From: Hyalangium gracile
GTDB lineage: Bacteria > Myxococcota > Myxococcia > Myxococcales > Myxococcaceae
NCBI RefSeq assembly: GCF_020103725.1
Contig: NZ_JAHXBG010000012.1
Coordinates: forward strand, 62,001-126,000
DNA: 64,000 bases
Direction: 5' to 3'
Shown: positions 53,352-61,500 of the stretch, in pieces
How positions within the stretch are numbered: the first letter of the stretch is position 1
Layout of the letters: the number at the start of each line of letters is the position of its first letter
The notes under the pieces: generated by a model
What the model saw: the letters and a program-made list of their open reading frames with translations, nothing else
Told to the model about the DNA's origin: nothing
The model's database searches: none
Position numbers and translations under genes: made by a program

Positions 53352-53495
53352 ATCGGTTATCTCCGGTGAGGCGGGTTGGGGCGGCGGCTCACGAGTCGTC
53401 CGTCGCTTCATGGTCAAGATGCGCGCCGGCCTGTCCGGTGTCGATTACGTCCGAGGTAATTGGTGCGCTGAGGGCACGCCCCTATCCTTCGGAGC

Positions 53496-54332
53496 ATGAC
53501 GACGACGACCTCAGCGCAGGGCCGCCCGATAGGAGAGCTGCTCCGCATGTGGCGCCAGCGACGTGGCTTCAGCCAGCTCGAGCTGGCGCTTCGTGCCGAG
53601 GTCTCCGCCCGGCACGTCAGCTTCCTGGAGACGGGCCGCTCGCAGCCGAGCCGGGACATGCTGCTCCACCTCGCGGAGGAGCTGGAGATCCCCTTGCGCG
53701 AACGCAACACGTTGCTGATGTCCGCCGGGTTCGCCCCGGTCTACCCCGAGCGGAGCCTCGAGGATCCCGCGCTCAAGGCCTCGCGTGAGGCCGTCGAGCT
53801 CGTGCTCGCGGGCCACGAGCCCTACCCGGCGCTCGCCGTGGACCGGCACTGGACGCTGATCACCGCCAACCGCGCGGTGGCGCCGCTCCTCGAGGGAGTC
53901 GCACCCGAGCTGTTGACGCCTCCTCTGAACGTCTTGCGGCTCAGCCTGCACCCTTCAGGGCTCGCGCCCCGGATCGTCAACCTGGAGCAGTGGCGGAGCC
54001 ACATCCTCACCCGGCTCCACCGGCAGATCGAGCTCTCCGGGGATGAGAAGCTCACCGCGCTCCTGGAGGAGCTCCGCGCCTATGGCGCTCCGGGCGGCAA
54101 GGCCTCCTCGCCCAAGACCGTTCAGGAACTGGACTACGCGGGGGTGGTGATTCCCATGCGCCTTCAGAGCCCCCACGGGGTCCTCTCGTTCTTCAGCACC
54201 ACCACCGTCTTCGGCACTCCGGTCGACATCACCCTCGCCGAGCTCGCCATCGAGTCCTTCTTCCCCGCGGATCCGGCCACGGCCGCGGTGCTCAGGCGCG
54301 CCGCGGAGGGCTGGGCCCGCACGGACGCCTGA
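53496..54332 (+). CDS. XRE-family transcriptional regulator with MmyB-like ligand domain
   Basis: 278 residues. The N-terminal helix-turn-helix (about 11-70) reads LRMWRQRRGFSQLELALRAEVSARHVSFLETGRSQPS, seen in pieces as RRGFSQLELALRAEVS and FLETGRSQPS. The C-terminal two-thirds is an MmyB-like PAS-type domain (PALAVDRHWTLITANRAVAPLL, LRLSLHPSGLAP), which binds a small ligand or fatty acid in relatives. It is divergent from the membrane protein gene at 53351 and probably regulates the 144-base gap between them. Confidence 0.87.
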   Translation: MTTTTSAQGRPIGELLRMWRQRRGFSQLELALRAEVSARHVSFLETGRSQPSRDMLLHLAEELEIPLRERNTLLMSAGFAPVYPERSLEDPALKASREAVELVLAGHEPYPALAVDRHWTLITANRAVAPLLEGVAPELLTPPLNVLRLSLHPSGLAPRIVNLEQWRSHILTRLHRQIELSGDEKLTALLEELRAYGAPGGKASSPKTVQELDYAGVVIPMRLQSPHGVLSFFSTTTVFGTPVDITLAELAIESFFPADPATAAVLRRAAEGWARTDA

Positions 54333-54346
54333 GCTCGCGCCGTTCG

Positions 54347-56074
54347 TCACGGATGGGAGCGGCCGCTGCGGAGCTGCTGCTCGATCTGGCGACGGATGTC
54401 GGGCGGGAGGCTCTCGAAGCCCTGCATCGAGGCGGTGGTCTCGGGGGCGGTGGGCAGCTTCTTGAACAGCTCCACGCCGGGCTCGAAGCGGGTGCGCTGG
54501 CCCAGGTGGGTGGCGTAGACGGCCGTGTCCACCGCTCCCTTCACGAAGAGCTCCGCGGCCCCGGTGGCCGAGGTCGTCTCCTTGCCGAAGCGCAGGGACT
54601 GGGTGCCGCCGCCCTCGAGGGTGAGCTCCACCACGGCCGACGGCTTGCCCAGCCCCGCATCCGCGTCGCTGACGGGCGTCTCCAGCCACCTCGCGGCGCG
54701 AAGGCCCTTGAGCTCGCTCAGCTGGGCATCCACCCGGCTCGGATCGAACTCGAAGCCCGCCGGCAGCTTCTCGGGCTGCGTGAGCTTCCAGGTGGAGCCG
54801 TCCTTGACCACCACCGTCTTCTTGCCGCCGGCCTGGATGGAGAGCCGGGTGACCTTCTGGGGATCGAAGCTGAGCAGGGACAGGTCGCGCAGCTCGGTCA
54901 GCCGCTTGCGCAGCCCCTGGGCGACGGGCGCGGACACCATGTAGAGCTGCGCATCCCCCTCCTTGCGAACGGGCACCAGCCCCAGCGTCTTCGAGGCGCC
55001 GTTCAGGTCGTCCAGCGTGATGGCGCCGTCCTTCGGGTTGGCGGCAAAGCCACCCGTGTCGAGCCGCGCGAACGCCGCCGGATCCGACATCAGGCGGGTG
55101 GCGACCTTGCGCAGGTCCTCTTCCTGCTCGGGGGTGGCGGCCACCTTCTGGAGGTCCTCGAGGGTCACCTTCGAGTCCGCGGTCCCCGCTCCGTCCGCGA
55201 ACGAGAACCGCTGCTTGAGGAGGCTGGCATCCGGGGCGTCCCGCGGATCGCTCTGCGTGCCCAGGTGCACCGTGACGACCTTGCCGTCCTTGAGCCGGGC
55301 TTCGAGCACGTCATGCGGTCCCGCCAGACCGGTCTTGTCGTCGCTCAGGCCCTGCGCGAAGTCCTGCGCCGAGAGCGAGGTGAGCTGGTGCACCATGGAG
55401 CGCGCCACCTGCGGGTCGAAGCGGAAGTCCGCTGGCGGCTGGGCGGGCTCCTTCAGCTTCCAGCTCCCGGCGTCTCCGGCCTCGAGGGTGTAGGGCTCGG
55501 CACCGGCCGGGCGGACCGTCACCTGCGCCAGCTCCTCCGGCTTCAGCTCCATGAAGTCCCGCTTGCGCCAGGAGTTGAACTCCCGGCGAGCGATCCAGCC
55601 CAGGCGGCTGGGCGTGGCGAACACGGTGTTGCTACCGGCCTTGCGCACATAGGTGCCATTCCTGGCCGTCTTGCCGAAGATGAGCTCGGCCACGGGCTGG
55701 CCTCCCTTCAGCAGCCGCACCTTGCTGCCATGGGCGTCATCCACCTCGAGCTCGGCGTGCTTCTCGGCCCGCTCCGTCACCAGCTCGGAGCTGTTCAGGG
55801 CCGGCAGGCTGTCCAGCGCGGAGCGCACCTGCACCTCGTCGGCGGGGTGCTTCGTGTCCGGCTTCGCCGGATCGATCACCACCCAGGCGTCGCCCTCCTT
55901 GCGCAGGGTGGCGGACCGCGGGCCGGAGAACTCCAGGCCCGAGATGGCGTCCTTCTCCAGGCCGCTCAGCTCGAGCTTCGTGACGCCCTCGCTCACCTGG
56001 CGCTCGCGCGTGGTGAGGAAGAGCAGGAGGAGGACCGCAAAGACTCCAATGGCAACGAGCGTTCCTTTCTTCAT
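54347..56074 (-). CDS. DUF4340 protein of the Gld-type ABC operon
   Basis: 575 residues. One N-terminal membrane helix (about 7-21) and a large periplasmic body. The repeated beta-rich units match DUF4340 (LRKEGDAWVVID, LKLTQPEKLPAGFEFD style segments: WKLKEPAQPPADFRFD, WKLTQPEKLPAGFEFD). The family always accompanies GldG-like proteins. Last gene of a four-gene operon; 28 bases separate it from the GldG-like gene. The function is not known. Confidence 0.85.
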   Translation of the reverse strand: MKKGTLVAIGVFAVLLLLFLTTRERQVSEGVTKLELSGLEKDAISGLEFSGPRSATLRKEGDAWVVIDPAKPDTKHPADEVQVRSALDSLPALNSSELVTERAEKHAELEVDDAHGSKVRLLKGGQPVAELIFGKTARNGTYVRKAGSNTVFATPSRLGWIARREFNSWRKRDFMELKPEELAQVTVRPAGAEPYTLEAGDAGSWKLKEPAQPPADFRFDPQVARSMVHQLTSLSAQDFAQGLSDDKTGLAGPHDVLEARLKDGKVVTVHLGTQSDPRDAPDASLLKQRFSFADGAGTADSKVTLEDLQKVAATPEQEEDLRKVATRLMSDPAAFARLDTGGFAANPKDGAITLDDLNGASKTLGLVPVRKEGDAQLYMVSAPVAQGLRKRLTELRDLSLLSFDPQKVTRLSIQAGGKKTVVVKDGSTWKLTQPEKLPAGFEFDPSRVDAQLSELKGLRAARWLETPVSDADAGLGKPSAVVELTLEGGGTQSLRFGKETTSATGAAELFVKGAVDTAVYATHLGQRTRFEPGVELFKKLPTAPETTASMQGFESLPPDIRRQIEQQLRSGRSHP

Positions 56075-56101
56075 AGGTACCCTCGCAATCAGCTCCAGTT
56101 C

Positions 56102-57733
56102 TCAAGTCATGGCCACGTTCCGGCTCGCCTCACGCCTGCGCCAGCGCACCACTCCGTAGAGCGCCAGCAGCAGCGGCAGCCCGAGCGCGTTGCCGAACTT
56201 CACCCCGTTGCGCGTGGCCTCGCTCAGCTCCTGCTGCAGCGGGGCTCCCGCCAGGCCGCGCGTGCGCATGGCCAGCAGCGCCGGATCCAGCAGCAGCCAG
56301 TCCGCCACGTTGAGCAGCAGCGCCTGGTTGGGCCGCGCCATGAAGTCGTCCCACAGCAGGGACGAGCCGCCCACGACGATGACGCGGGACTCGCCCTGGC
56401 TGTCGGCCAGCACCGGCCCGTTGGGGCTGGAGGCGTTGGCCTCCGAGGCGAAGTGGCTCTTGAGCTTGCCGCTCACCTGCACCATCAGGTTGTAGGGCCC
56501 GGCGGGAGTGATCGTCTCGTTACGCCAGTCGCGCCGAGGGTCGATGTTGTACGGCTTGGACTCCAGCCAGCTCTTGGCGGAGGAGCGGGCCAGGACGGTG
56601 GCCTGGGTGCCCTCCACCGGCTGGGTCGTCACATCCGTCACGAACGGGAAGGTGACGCCCGAGAGCCCCCGGGTGACGGGGCTGTCCACCTCCAGCCGCT
56701 GTAGCTGCGGGATGAAGGGGAAGGGCACCGGCATGGACACCACCATGAAGCCGCGGCGCTCCTCCACGTTGAGGTGCGCCGACTGGACGTCCGCCACCAG
56801 CTTGTCGCCCACGGTGATGCCGTAGGTGGCCAGCAGGGGCCCCAGGCCGTGCTCGGCCGGGGTCGTCTCCAGCGTCCGCGTGTCCACCTGCACCGAGTCC
56901 AGGAAGAAGGCCGCGCTCTTGCCCTTCATGAGGAACTGGTCCACCGCGCGCAGCTCCTCGGGCTTGAAGGCCGTCTTCGGCCCCAGGACGAGGAGCGCGT
57001 CCACGTCGTCGTCCACCTTGTCCTTGCCCGTCAGGTCCAACGGGCGGACGTCATAGAGCTGCGACAGCATCGCCTGGAGCCGGGTGAACTTCTCATGGAG
57101 GGCCGGCTCCCCGTGGCCCTGGAGGATGGCCAGCACCGGCGTCTTGGGCCGGGTCATCTTCCGGATCAGGCTGGTCAGGTCGTACTCCAGCGTCCCCACG
57201 TCCTGGACCACCGGGATGACCTCCTTCTTCTCCTGGTGCTTGATGACCAGCCCCATGTAGGCCCGCTTCGTCTGCATCTGGTCCTGCTCGATGACGCGGA
57301 TCTCCACCGGCTGGATGCCCAGCGAGGACAGCTCGCGCTCCACGCTGGTCTGCTCGCGGAACTGGCGCCCGAAGATGTCCCGCTTCACCTCGCGCCTGGC
57401 CTCCTTGTCCTCCTCCGTCTCCTGGGCGGACGGATCGATGAACTCGAAGGAGAGCTTCCCCTGGGAGGCCGAGCGGTACTCGGCCAGCAGATCGCGCACG
57501 TAGCGCGCGTTGCCGGAGTAGGGCGCCGGCAGGTTCTCGGTGAAGTAGGCCGTCACCGTCACCGGATCCTCGAGGCCGGCCATGGTGTCCTTGGACGCCC
57601 TGGCCAGCGTGTAGACGCTCTCCTTCGTCACGTCCACACGGAAGAAGGTGCGGACGGCGAGCAGGTTGAGCAGCACCACGATGCCCACGAGGGCCATCAG
57701 GAAGACAGTCGCGTTGCGAGAATCAGCACGCAT
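56102..57733 (-). CDS. GldG-like ABC-associated auxiliary membrane protein
   Basis: 543 residues. A membrane helix lies near the N-terminus (about 9-29) and another at the C-terminus (about 515-533). Between them is the GldG/ABC-type-uncharacterised domain: VYTLARASKDTMAGLEDPVTVTAYFTENLP, ELSSLGIQPVEIRVIEQDQ (each read in shorter pieces), and the later LLVLGPKTAFKPEELRAVDQFLMKG. In Bacteroidetes GldG is a gliding component, in others its role is unclear. It lies between the permease and DUF4340 genes. Confidence 0.85.
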   Translation of the reverse strand: MRADSRNATVFLMALVGIVVLLNLLAVRTFFRVDVTKESVYTLARASKDTMAGLEDPVTVTAYFTENLPAPYSGNARYVRDLLAEYRSASQGKLSFEFIDPSAQETEEDKEARREVKRDIFGRQFREQTSVERELSSLGIQPVEIRVIEQDQMQTKRAYMGLVIKHQEKKEVIPVVQDVGTLEYDLTSLIRKMTRPKTPVLAILQGHGEPALHEKFTRLQAMLSQLYDVRPLDLTGKDKVDDDVDALLVLGPKTAFKPEELRAVDQFLMKGKSAAFFLDSVQVDTRTLETTPAEHGLGPLLATYGITVGDKLVADVQSAHLNVEERRGFMVVSMPVPFPFIPQLQRLEVDSPVTRGLSGVTFPFVTDVTTQPVEGTQATVLARSSAKSWLESKPYNIDPRRDWRNETITPAGPYNLMVQVSGKLKSHFASEANASSPNGPVLADSQGESRVIVVGGSSLLWDDFMARPNQALLLNVADWLLLDPALLAMRTRGLAGAPLQQELSEATRNGVKFGNALGLPLLLALYGVVRWRRREASRNVAMT

Positions 57734-57746
57734 GGGAGCACCTCAC

Positions 57747-58466
57747 TCACTGGCGGACCGCGGCCAGCGACCGCGTCGTCATGAGCAGACCGATGGCGGT
57801 CAGGCTCAGGTAGAAGAGCAGATCCCTGCTGTCGAGCACCCCGCGGGAGATGTTCTCGAAGTGGTAGTCCACCGAGAGGTACTGGAAGAGCTCCGCCAGC
57901 GCGTCCGGCAGCAGCAGGGCGAACTTGTCCACGAAGTAGAAGGCGAAGCACAGCAGCAGCCCGATGATGAAGCCGACGATCTGGTTGCGGCTCAGCGTGC
58001 TGGCCCACAGCCCCATGGCGATGAAGCTGGAGGCCATCAGCAGCAGGCCCAGGTAGCCGGCCACCACCGGGCCCCAGTCGAAGCTGGCGCCCTGTGCCGT
58101 CAGCGCCGCCACGGTGACGGGGTAGGGCAGCGTCCACAGCAGCCCCACGCCCATCATGGCCAGCGCCGCGAGGAACTTGCCCGCCACCACCTCCCAGTCG
58201 CGCAGCGGCATGCTCAGCAGCAGCTCCAGCGTGCCCGTCTTGCGCTCCTCGGCCACCAGCCTCATGGTGATGGCGGGGGCGAAGACGACGAACAGCACCG
58301 GCGAGATGCCGAAGAAGCCGCGCAGCGACGCCTGTCCCGCCAGGAAGAGCGTGCTGAAGTACATCCACCCGGCGACCAGCAGGAAGCCGCCGAGCACGAT
58401 GTACGCAATCGGAGAGTTGAAGAAGGTCTTGAACTCACGTCTGGCGATCGCCAAGGACGTACTCAT
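57747..58466 (-). CDS. ABC-2 permease of the Gld-type transporter (GldF-like)
   Basis: 239 residues with six membrane helices. The start SLAIARREFKTFFNSPIAYIVLG is typical of GldF-type permeases, and the coupling helix is ERKTGTLELLLSMPLRDWEVV. It starts 42 bases after the ATPase stop and ends 13 bases before GldG. With the ATPase it should form the membrane pore of the system. Confidence 0.88.
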   Translation of the reverse strand: MSTSLAIARREFKTFFNSPIAYIVLGGFLLVAGWMYFSTLFLAGQASLRGFFGISPVLFVVFAPAITMRLVAEERKTGTLELLLSMPLRDWEVVAGKFLAALAMMGVGLLWTLPYPVTVAALTAQGASFDWGPVVAGYLGLLLMASSFIAMGLWASTLSRNQIVGFIIGLLLCFAFYFVDKFALLLPDALAELFQYLSVDYHFENISRGVLDSRDLLFYLSLTAIGLLMTTRSLAAVRQ

Positions 58467-58508
58467 GGCCTGAACCTCTCTTTATGTAGGGCGATGAATG
58501 GGGGGAAC

Positions 58509-59525
58509 TCAGGCAACCGCGGAGCGGGCGCCGTCGGAGTTCTCCGCCGCCGGACGCGGCGTGTCGGAGTTCTCCGCCGCGGTCAGCTTGCGGAAGGTCT
58601 CCTCGAGGCTGATCTGCTGGCGTCGGACCTCGAGCAGCAGCAGGTCATTCTTCACGGCCGCCTCGAACAGCGAGCGGCGCGGATCCTCGAGCCCGTACCG
58701 GAGCGTGAAGCCGAGCGTGTCGGCGCCCTCGCCCTCGGTGGTCTCCACGCGCGACACGCCGGGCACGGCCGCCAGCAGCTGGCGCACCGCCCCCGGGTCG
58801 AGCCGCGAGCCCGTGCGCGAGGCCAGCACCACGGCCACGGCGCCTCCCTCGCCCGACGTGAGCCGCTCGGGCGAGTTGTCCGCCACCAGCCGGCCGTCGC
58901 TGATGATCAGCACGCGGCCGCAGGTGCTCTGCACCTCGCTGAGGATGTGGGTGCTCAGGATGACCGTCTTCTCGCGCCCCAGCTCCTTGATGAGGTTGCG
59001 GATCTCGACGATCTGGTTGGGGTCCAGGCCCGTGGTGGGCTCATCCAGGATGAGCAGGTCCGGATCATGGAGGATGGCCTGCGCCAGGCCCACGCGCTGC
59101 CGGTAGCCCTTGGACAGCTGGCCGATGTCCTTGCCCAGGTGGTTCTGCAGGCCGCAGCGCTCGGCGGTGCGCAGGATGCGCGCCTTGCGCTGGGCCGGAG
59201 GGATGCCCCGAAGCTCCGCGATGAAGCCCAGGAACTCCCGGACCATCATCTCCTCATAGAGGGGGTTGTTCTCCGGCAGGTATCCAATGGAGCGTCGCGC
59301 GGCCACAGGATCCACCGCCACGTCCACCCCGGCCACCTTCGCCGTCCCCGTGCTCGGCGTCACGTAGCCGGCCAGGATGCGCATGGTGGTGGACTTGCCT
59401 GCGCCGTTTGGACCGAGAAACCCGACCACCTGGCCGCGTGGAACCTCGAAGCTCAGCCCACGCAGCGCCTGGGTGGCGCCATAGCTCTTGGTCAGCCCTT
59501 CGATCTGAATCATCGATTGCGTCAC
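58509..59525 (-). CDS. ABC transporter ATP-binding protein of the Gld-type operon (GldA-like)
   Basis: 338 residues from a GTG at 59525 with GAGGTG seven bases upstream. Walker A is GPNGAGKS (38-45), the signature is LSKGYRQRVGLA, and Walker B is LLILDEPTTGLDP. The stretch SIGYLPENNPLYEEMMVREFL is typical of GldA/gliding-motility ATPases. The last 90 residues are the usual extension, ending in a repeated AENSD motif. First gene of the four-gene operon. Confidence 0.88.
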   Translation of the reverse strand: MTQSMIQIEGLTKSYGATQALRGLSFEVPRGQVVGFLGPNGAGKSTTMRILAGYVTPSTGTAKVAGVDVAVDPVAARRSIGYLPENNPLYEEMMVREFLGFIAELRGIPPAQRKARILRTAERCGLQNHLGKDIGQLSKGYRQRVGLAQAILHDPDLLILDEPTTGLDPNQIVEIRNLIKELGREKTVILSTHILSEVQSTCGRVLIISDGRLVADNSPERLTSGEGGAVAVVLASRTGSRLDPGAVRQLLAAVPGVSRVETTEGEGADTLGFTLRYGLEDPRRSLFEAAVKNDLLLLEVRRQQISLEETFRKLTAAENSDTPRPAAENSDGARSAVA

Positions 59526-59690
59526 GATTTTCACCTCGTGAAGCGCGCCTAATTCCGCGCGGCGGGCGAAGTAGAAATCGGCATTACCCAGCACGGGTAC
59601 GAGCCTGACTCGCCCCGCTGAGGCAATCGAAAAGGGGGCCAGAAACTCCCCGAAAAAATCATCTATTCCCGGCTCGGGAACGTGGGCGGG

Positions 59691-60455
59691 TCAGCTGTTG
59701 TAGTAGCGAACCAGCACACAGGTGACGTTGTCGTTACCACCCGCGGCGTTGGCCAGATCGATGAGCTGGGAGCAGGCCTTCTCCAGCTCCGAGGTGCGCC
59801 CGAGCACCTCCTGGATCTGCGGATCGGTCACCATGCCGGACAGGCCGTCCGAGCAGAGCAGGAAGACGTCGCCCTCCTTCGGCTCGATGCGAGTGACGTC
59901 CACCACCACGGACTCCTTCATCCCCAGCGCGCGGACGATGACGTTCTTGTGGGGGAAGTTCTCGATCTCCTCCGGCGTGAGCTTCTTCGCCTTGAGGTAG
60001 TCGTTGAGCAGGGAGTGGTCCTCCGTCACCTGCTTGAGGGTGCCGTCCCGGAAGAAGTAGACGCGGCTGTCGCCCACGTGCCCCACGTAGGCCGTGGCAT
60101 TGGCGAAGTACACCGTGACGATGGTGGTGCCCATGCCCTTGAACTTCGTGTCGCCGGCGGCGCGCTCGAAGATCTTCGAGTTCGCCAGCTTGATGCCGGT
60201 GGCCAGCCGGTTCTCATCGTAGTTGCGCGTCTTGTCCATCTTGAAGGGCCACGTCGCGTCCGCGTCGCGCGACGTCATCCGGAAGAACTCGCCGAGCTCC
60301 TCCACCGCGATCTTGGACGCGATCTCTCCAGAGGAGTGCCCGCCCATGCCGTCGGCGACGCAGCAGAGGTTCTCCTCCGGCAGCAGGAGGTAGTTGTCCT
60401 CGTTGTGGTTGCGCTTCATCCCGACGTGGGTGATGCCTGCTACCTCGATGCGCAT
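59691..60455 (-). CDS. PP2C-family Ser/Thr protein phosphatase
   Basis: 254 residues from the ATG at 60455. All PP2C motifs are present: HVGMKRNHNEDN, VADGMGGHSSGE (metal-binding Asp), GTTIVTVYF, VGHVGDSRVY, LCSDGLSGMV and GGNDNVTCVLV. It removes phosphate from serine/threonine, opposing the many kinases typical of myxobacteria. FHA proteins such as the one at 1-1696 read such marks. It stands alone, 165 bases from the ABC operon. Confidence 0.92.
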   Translation of the reverse strand: MRIEVAGITHVGMKRNHNEDNYLLLPEENLCCVADGMGGHSSGEIASKIAVEELGEFFRMTSRDADATWPFKMDKTRNYDENRLATGIKLANSKIFERAAGDTKFKGMGTTIVTVYFANATAYVGHVGDSRVYFFRDGTLKQVTEDHSLLNDYLKAKKLTPEEIENFPHKNVIVRALGMKESVVVDVTRIEPKEGDVFLLCSDGLSGMVTDPQIQEVLGRTSELEKACSQLIDLANAAGGNDNVTCVLVRYYNS

Positions 60456-60562
60456 GCTGGGGAGCTCGTGTGACGCGTGGCTGTGGGACGCGTGGAAACA
60501 GTCCTGCAGGTTAACAAAGCGCCCCTGAGGGGGCAAAACCGATCCTCACCTTCCTGTGGCGC

Positions 60563-60946
60563 TCATTCGGGGGCCGTCTGCCCGGCGGCCGGGTCCACGG
60601 GCTCGAAGAGCAGCTTGTCCCCCTCCTGGGTCTGGCTTCCCGCCAGCGTCCCCGCCGGTAGCTCCAGCACCGAGTGGGCCTTGAAGTACACCGAGCTGAG
60701 CCTCCAGGGGGGCATCGCCGGGATCTGCTTGACGATGAGCCCGTCCGGGTCCAGGAAGGCCACGTCGATGGGGATGCGCATGAAGAAGGTATGGATGGAG
60801 TTGCAAGGAACGATGTGCATGCCCTCGCCGAACGCCAGCGAGCGCCGTCCCATCAGCCCCATGAAGCGGTCCATGAACGAGCTGGCCCGCTCGGCGCGAT
60901 CCGCCAGCAGCTTCCCCCGCGTCAGATTGTTCACCTTCCAGCGCAT
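60563..60946 (-). CDS. DUF192 protein
   Basis: 127 residues. The family core is complete: FMDRFMGLMGRRSL, GEGMHIVPCNSIHTFFMRIPIDVAFLD, and VLELPAGTLA (each a short piece). DUF192 proteins are small beta-barrel proteins often secreted; this one has no signal peptide. Function unknown. It is divergent from trmL, with only 17 bases between starts. Confidence 0.88.
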   Translation of the reverse strand: MRWKVNNLTRGKLLADRAERASSFMDRFMGLMGRRSLAFGEGMHIVPCNSIHTFFMRIPIDVAFLDPDGLIVKQIPAMPPWRLSSVYFKAHSVLELPAGTLAGSQTQEGDKLLFEPVDPAAGQTAPE

Positions 60947-60963
60947 GCCGAGCGTTCTACCCC

Positions 60964-61467
60964 ATGCTTGAGCCTCTCGCGCGGCCGCTGCACCTGGTAC
61001 TGGTGTCGCCGCAGATTCCCCCCAACACCGGCAACGTCGCCCGCCTGTGCGCGGTGACGGGCAGCCGGCTCATCCTCGTGGAGCCGCTCGGCTTCTCCAT
61101 CGCGGACCGGGACCTGAAGCGCGCCGGCCTGGACTACTGGGACAAGGTGTTCCTCAAGCTGTATCCCACCTATGCCTCCTACCTGGCGGACTACCCGGAG
61201 GCCCGGCGGTGGCTGTTCTCGGCCCGGGCGACTACATCCCTGTATGCCGCGCGGTTCGAGCCGGGGGATCACCTGGTGTTCGGCTCCGAGGTGACGGGGC
61301 TGCCGGCCGAGCTGATGGAGGGCGGATCCGGGCAGCCGGTGACCATCCCCATGCTCCCGGAGCGGCGCAGCCTCAACCTGTCCACCTCCGTGGGCATTGC
61401 CACCTACGAAGCATTGCGTCAGGTCCAGCTGGGGGAGGCGGCCAGGCAGCCGCCCCCGGCAAGTTGA
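60964..61467 (+). CDS. trmL: tRNA (cytidine(34)-2'-O)-methyltransferase TrmL
   Basis: 167 residues. It is a minimal SPOUT methyltransferase: PQIPPNTGNVARLCAVTGS at the N-terminus, FGSEVTGLP in the middle and the knot RRSLNLSTSVGIATYEALRQ near the end. TrmL methylates the wobble base of leucine tRNAs. Length is normal for the family. The last ten residues are a non-conserved Ala/Pro tail. It is followed 33 bases later by the hexad-repeat protein on the same strand. Confidence 0.92.
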   Translation: MLEPLARPLHLVLVSPQIPPNTGNVARLCAVTGSRLILVEPLGFSIADRDLKRAGLDYWDKVFLKLYPTYASYLADYPEARRWLFSARATTSLYAARFEPGDHLVFGSEVTGLPAELMEGGSGQPVTIPMLPERRSLNLSTSVGIATYEALRQVQLGEAARQPPPAS

Positions 61468-61500
61468 GGGTCCCCGTAGAGGGAATAGACTCGGGGGGCA

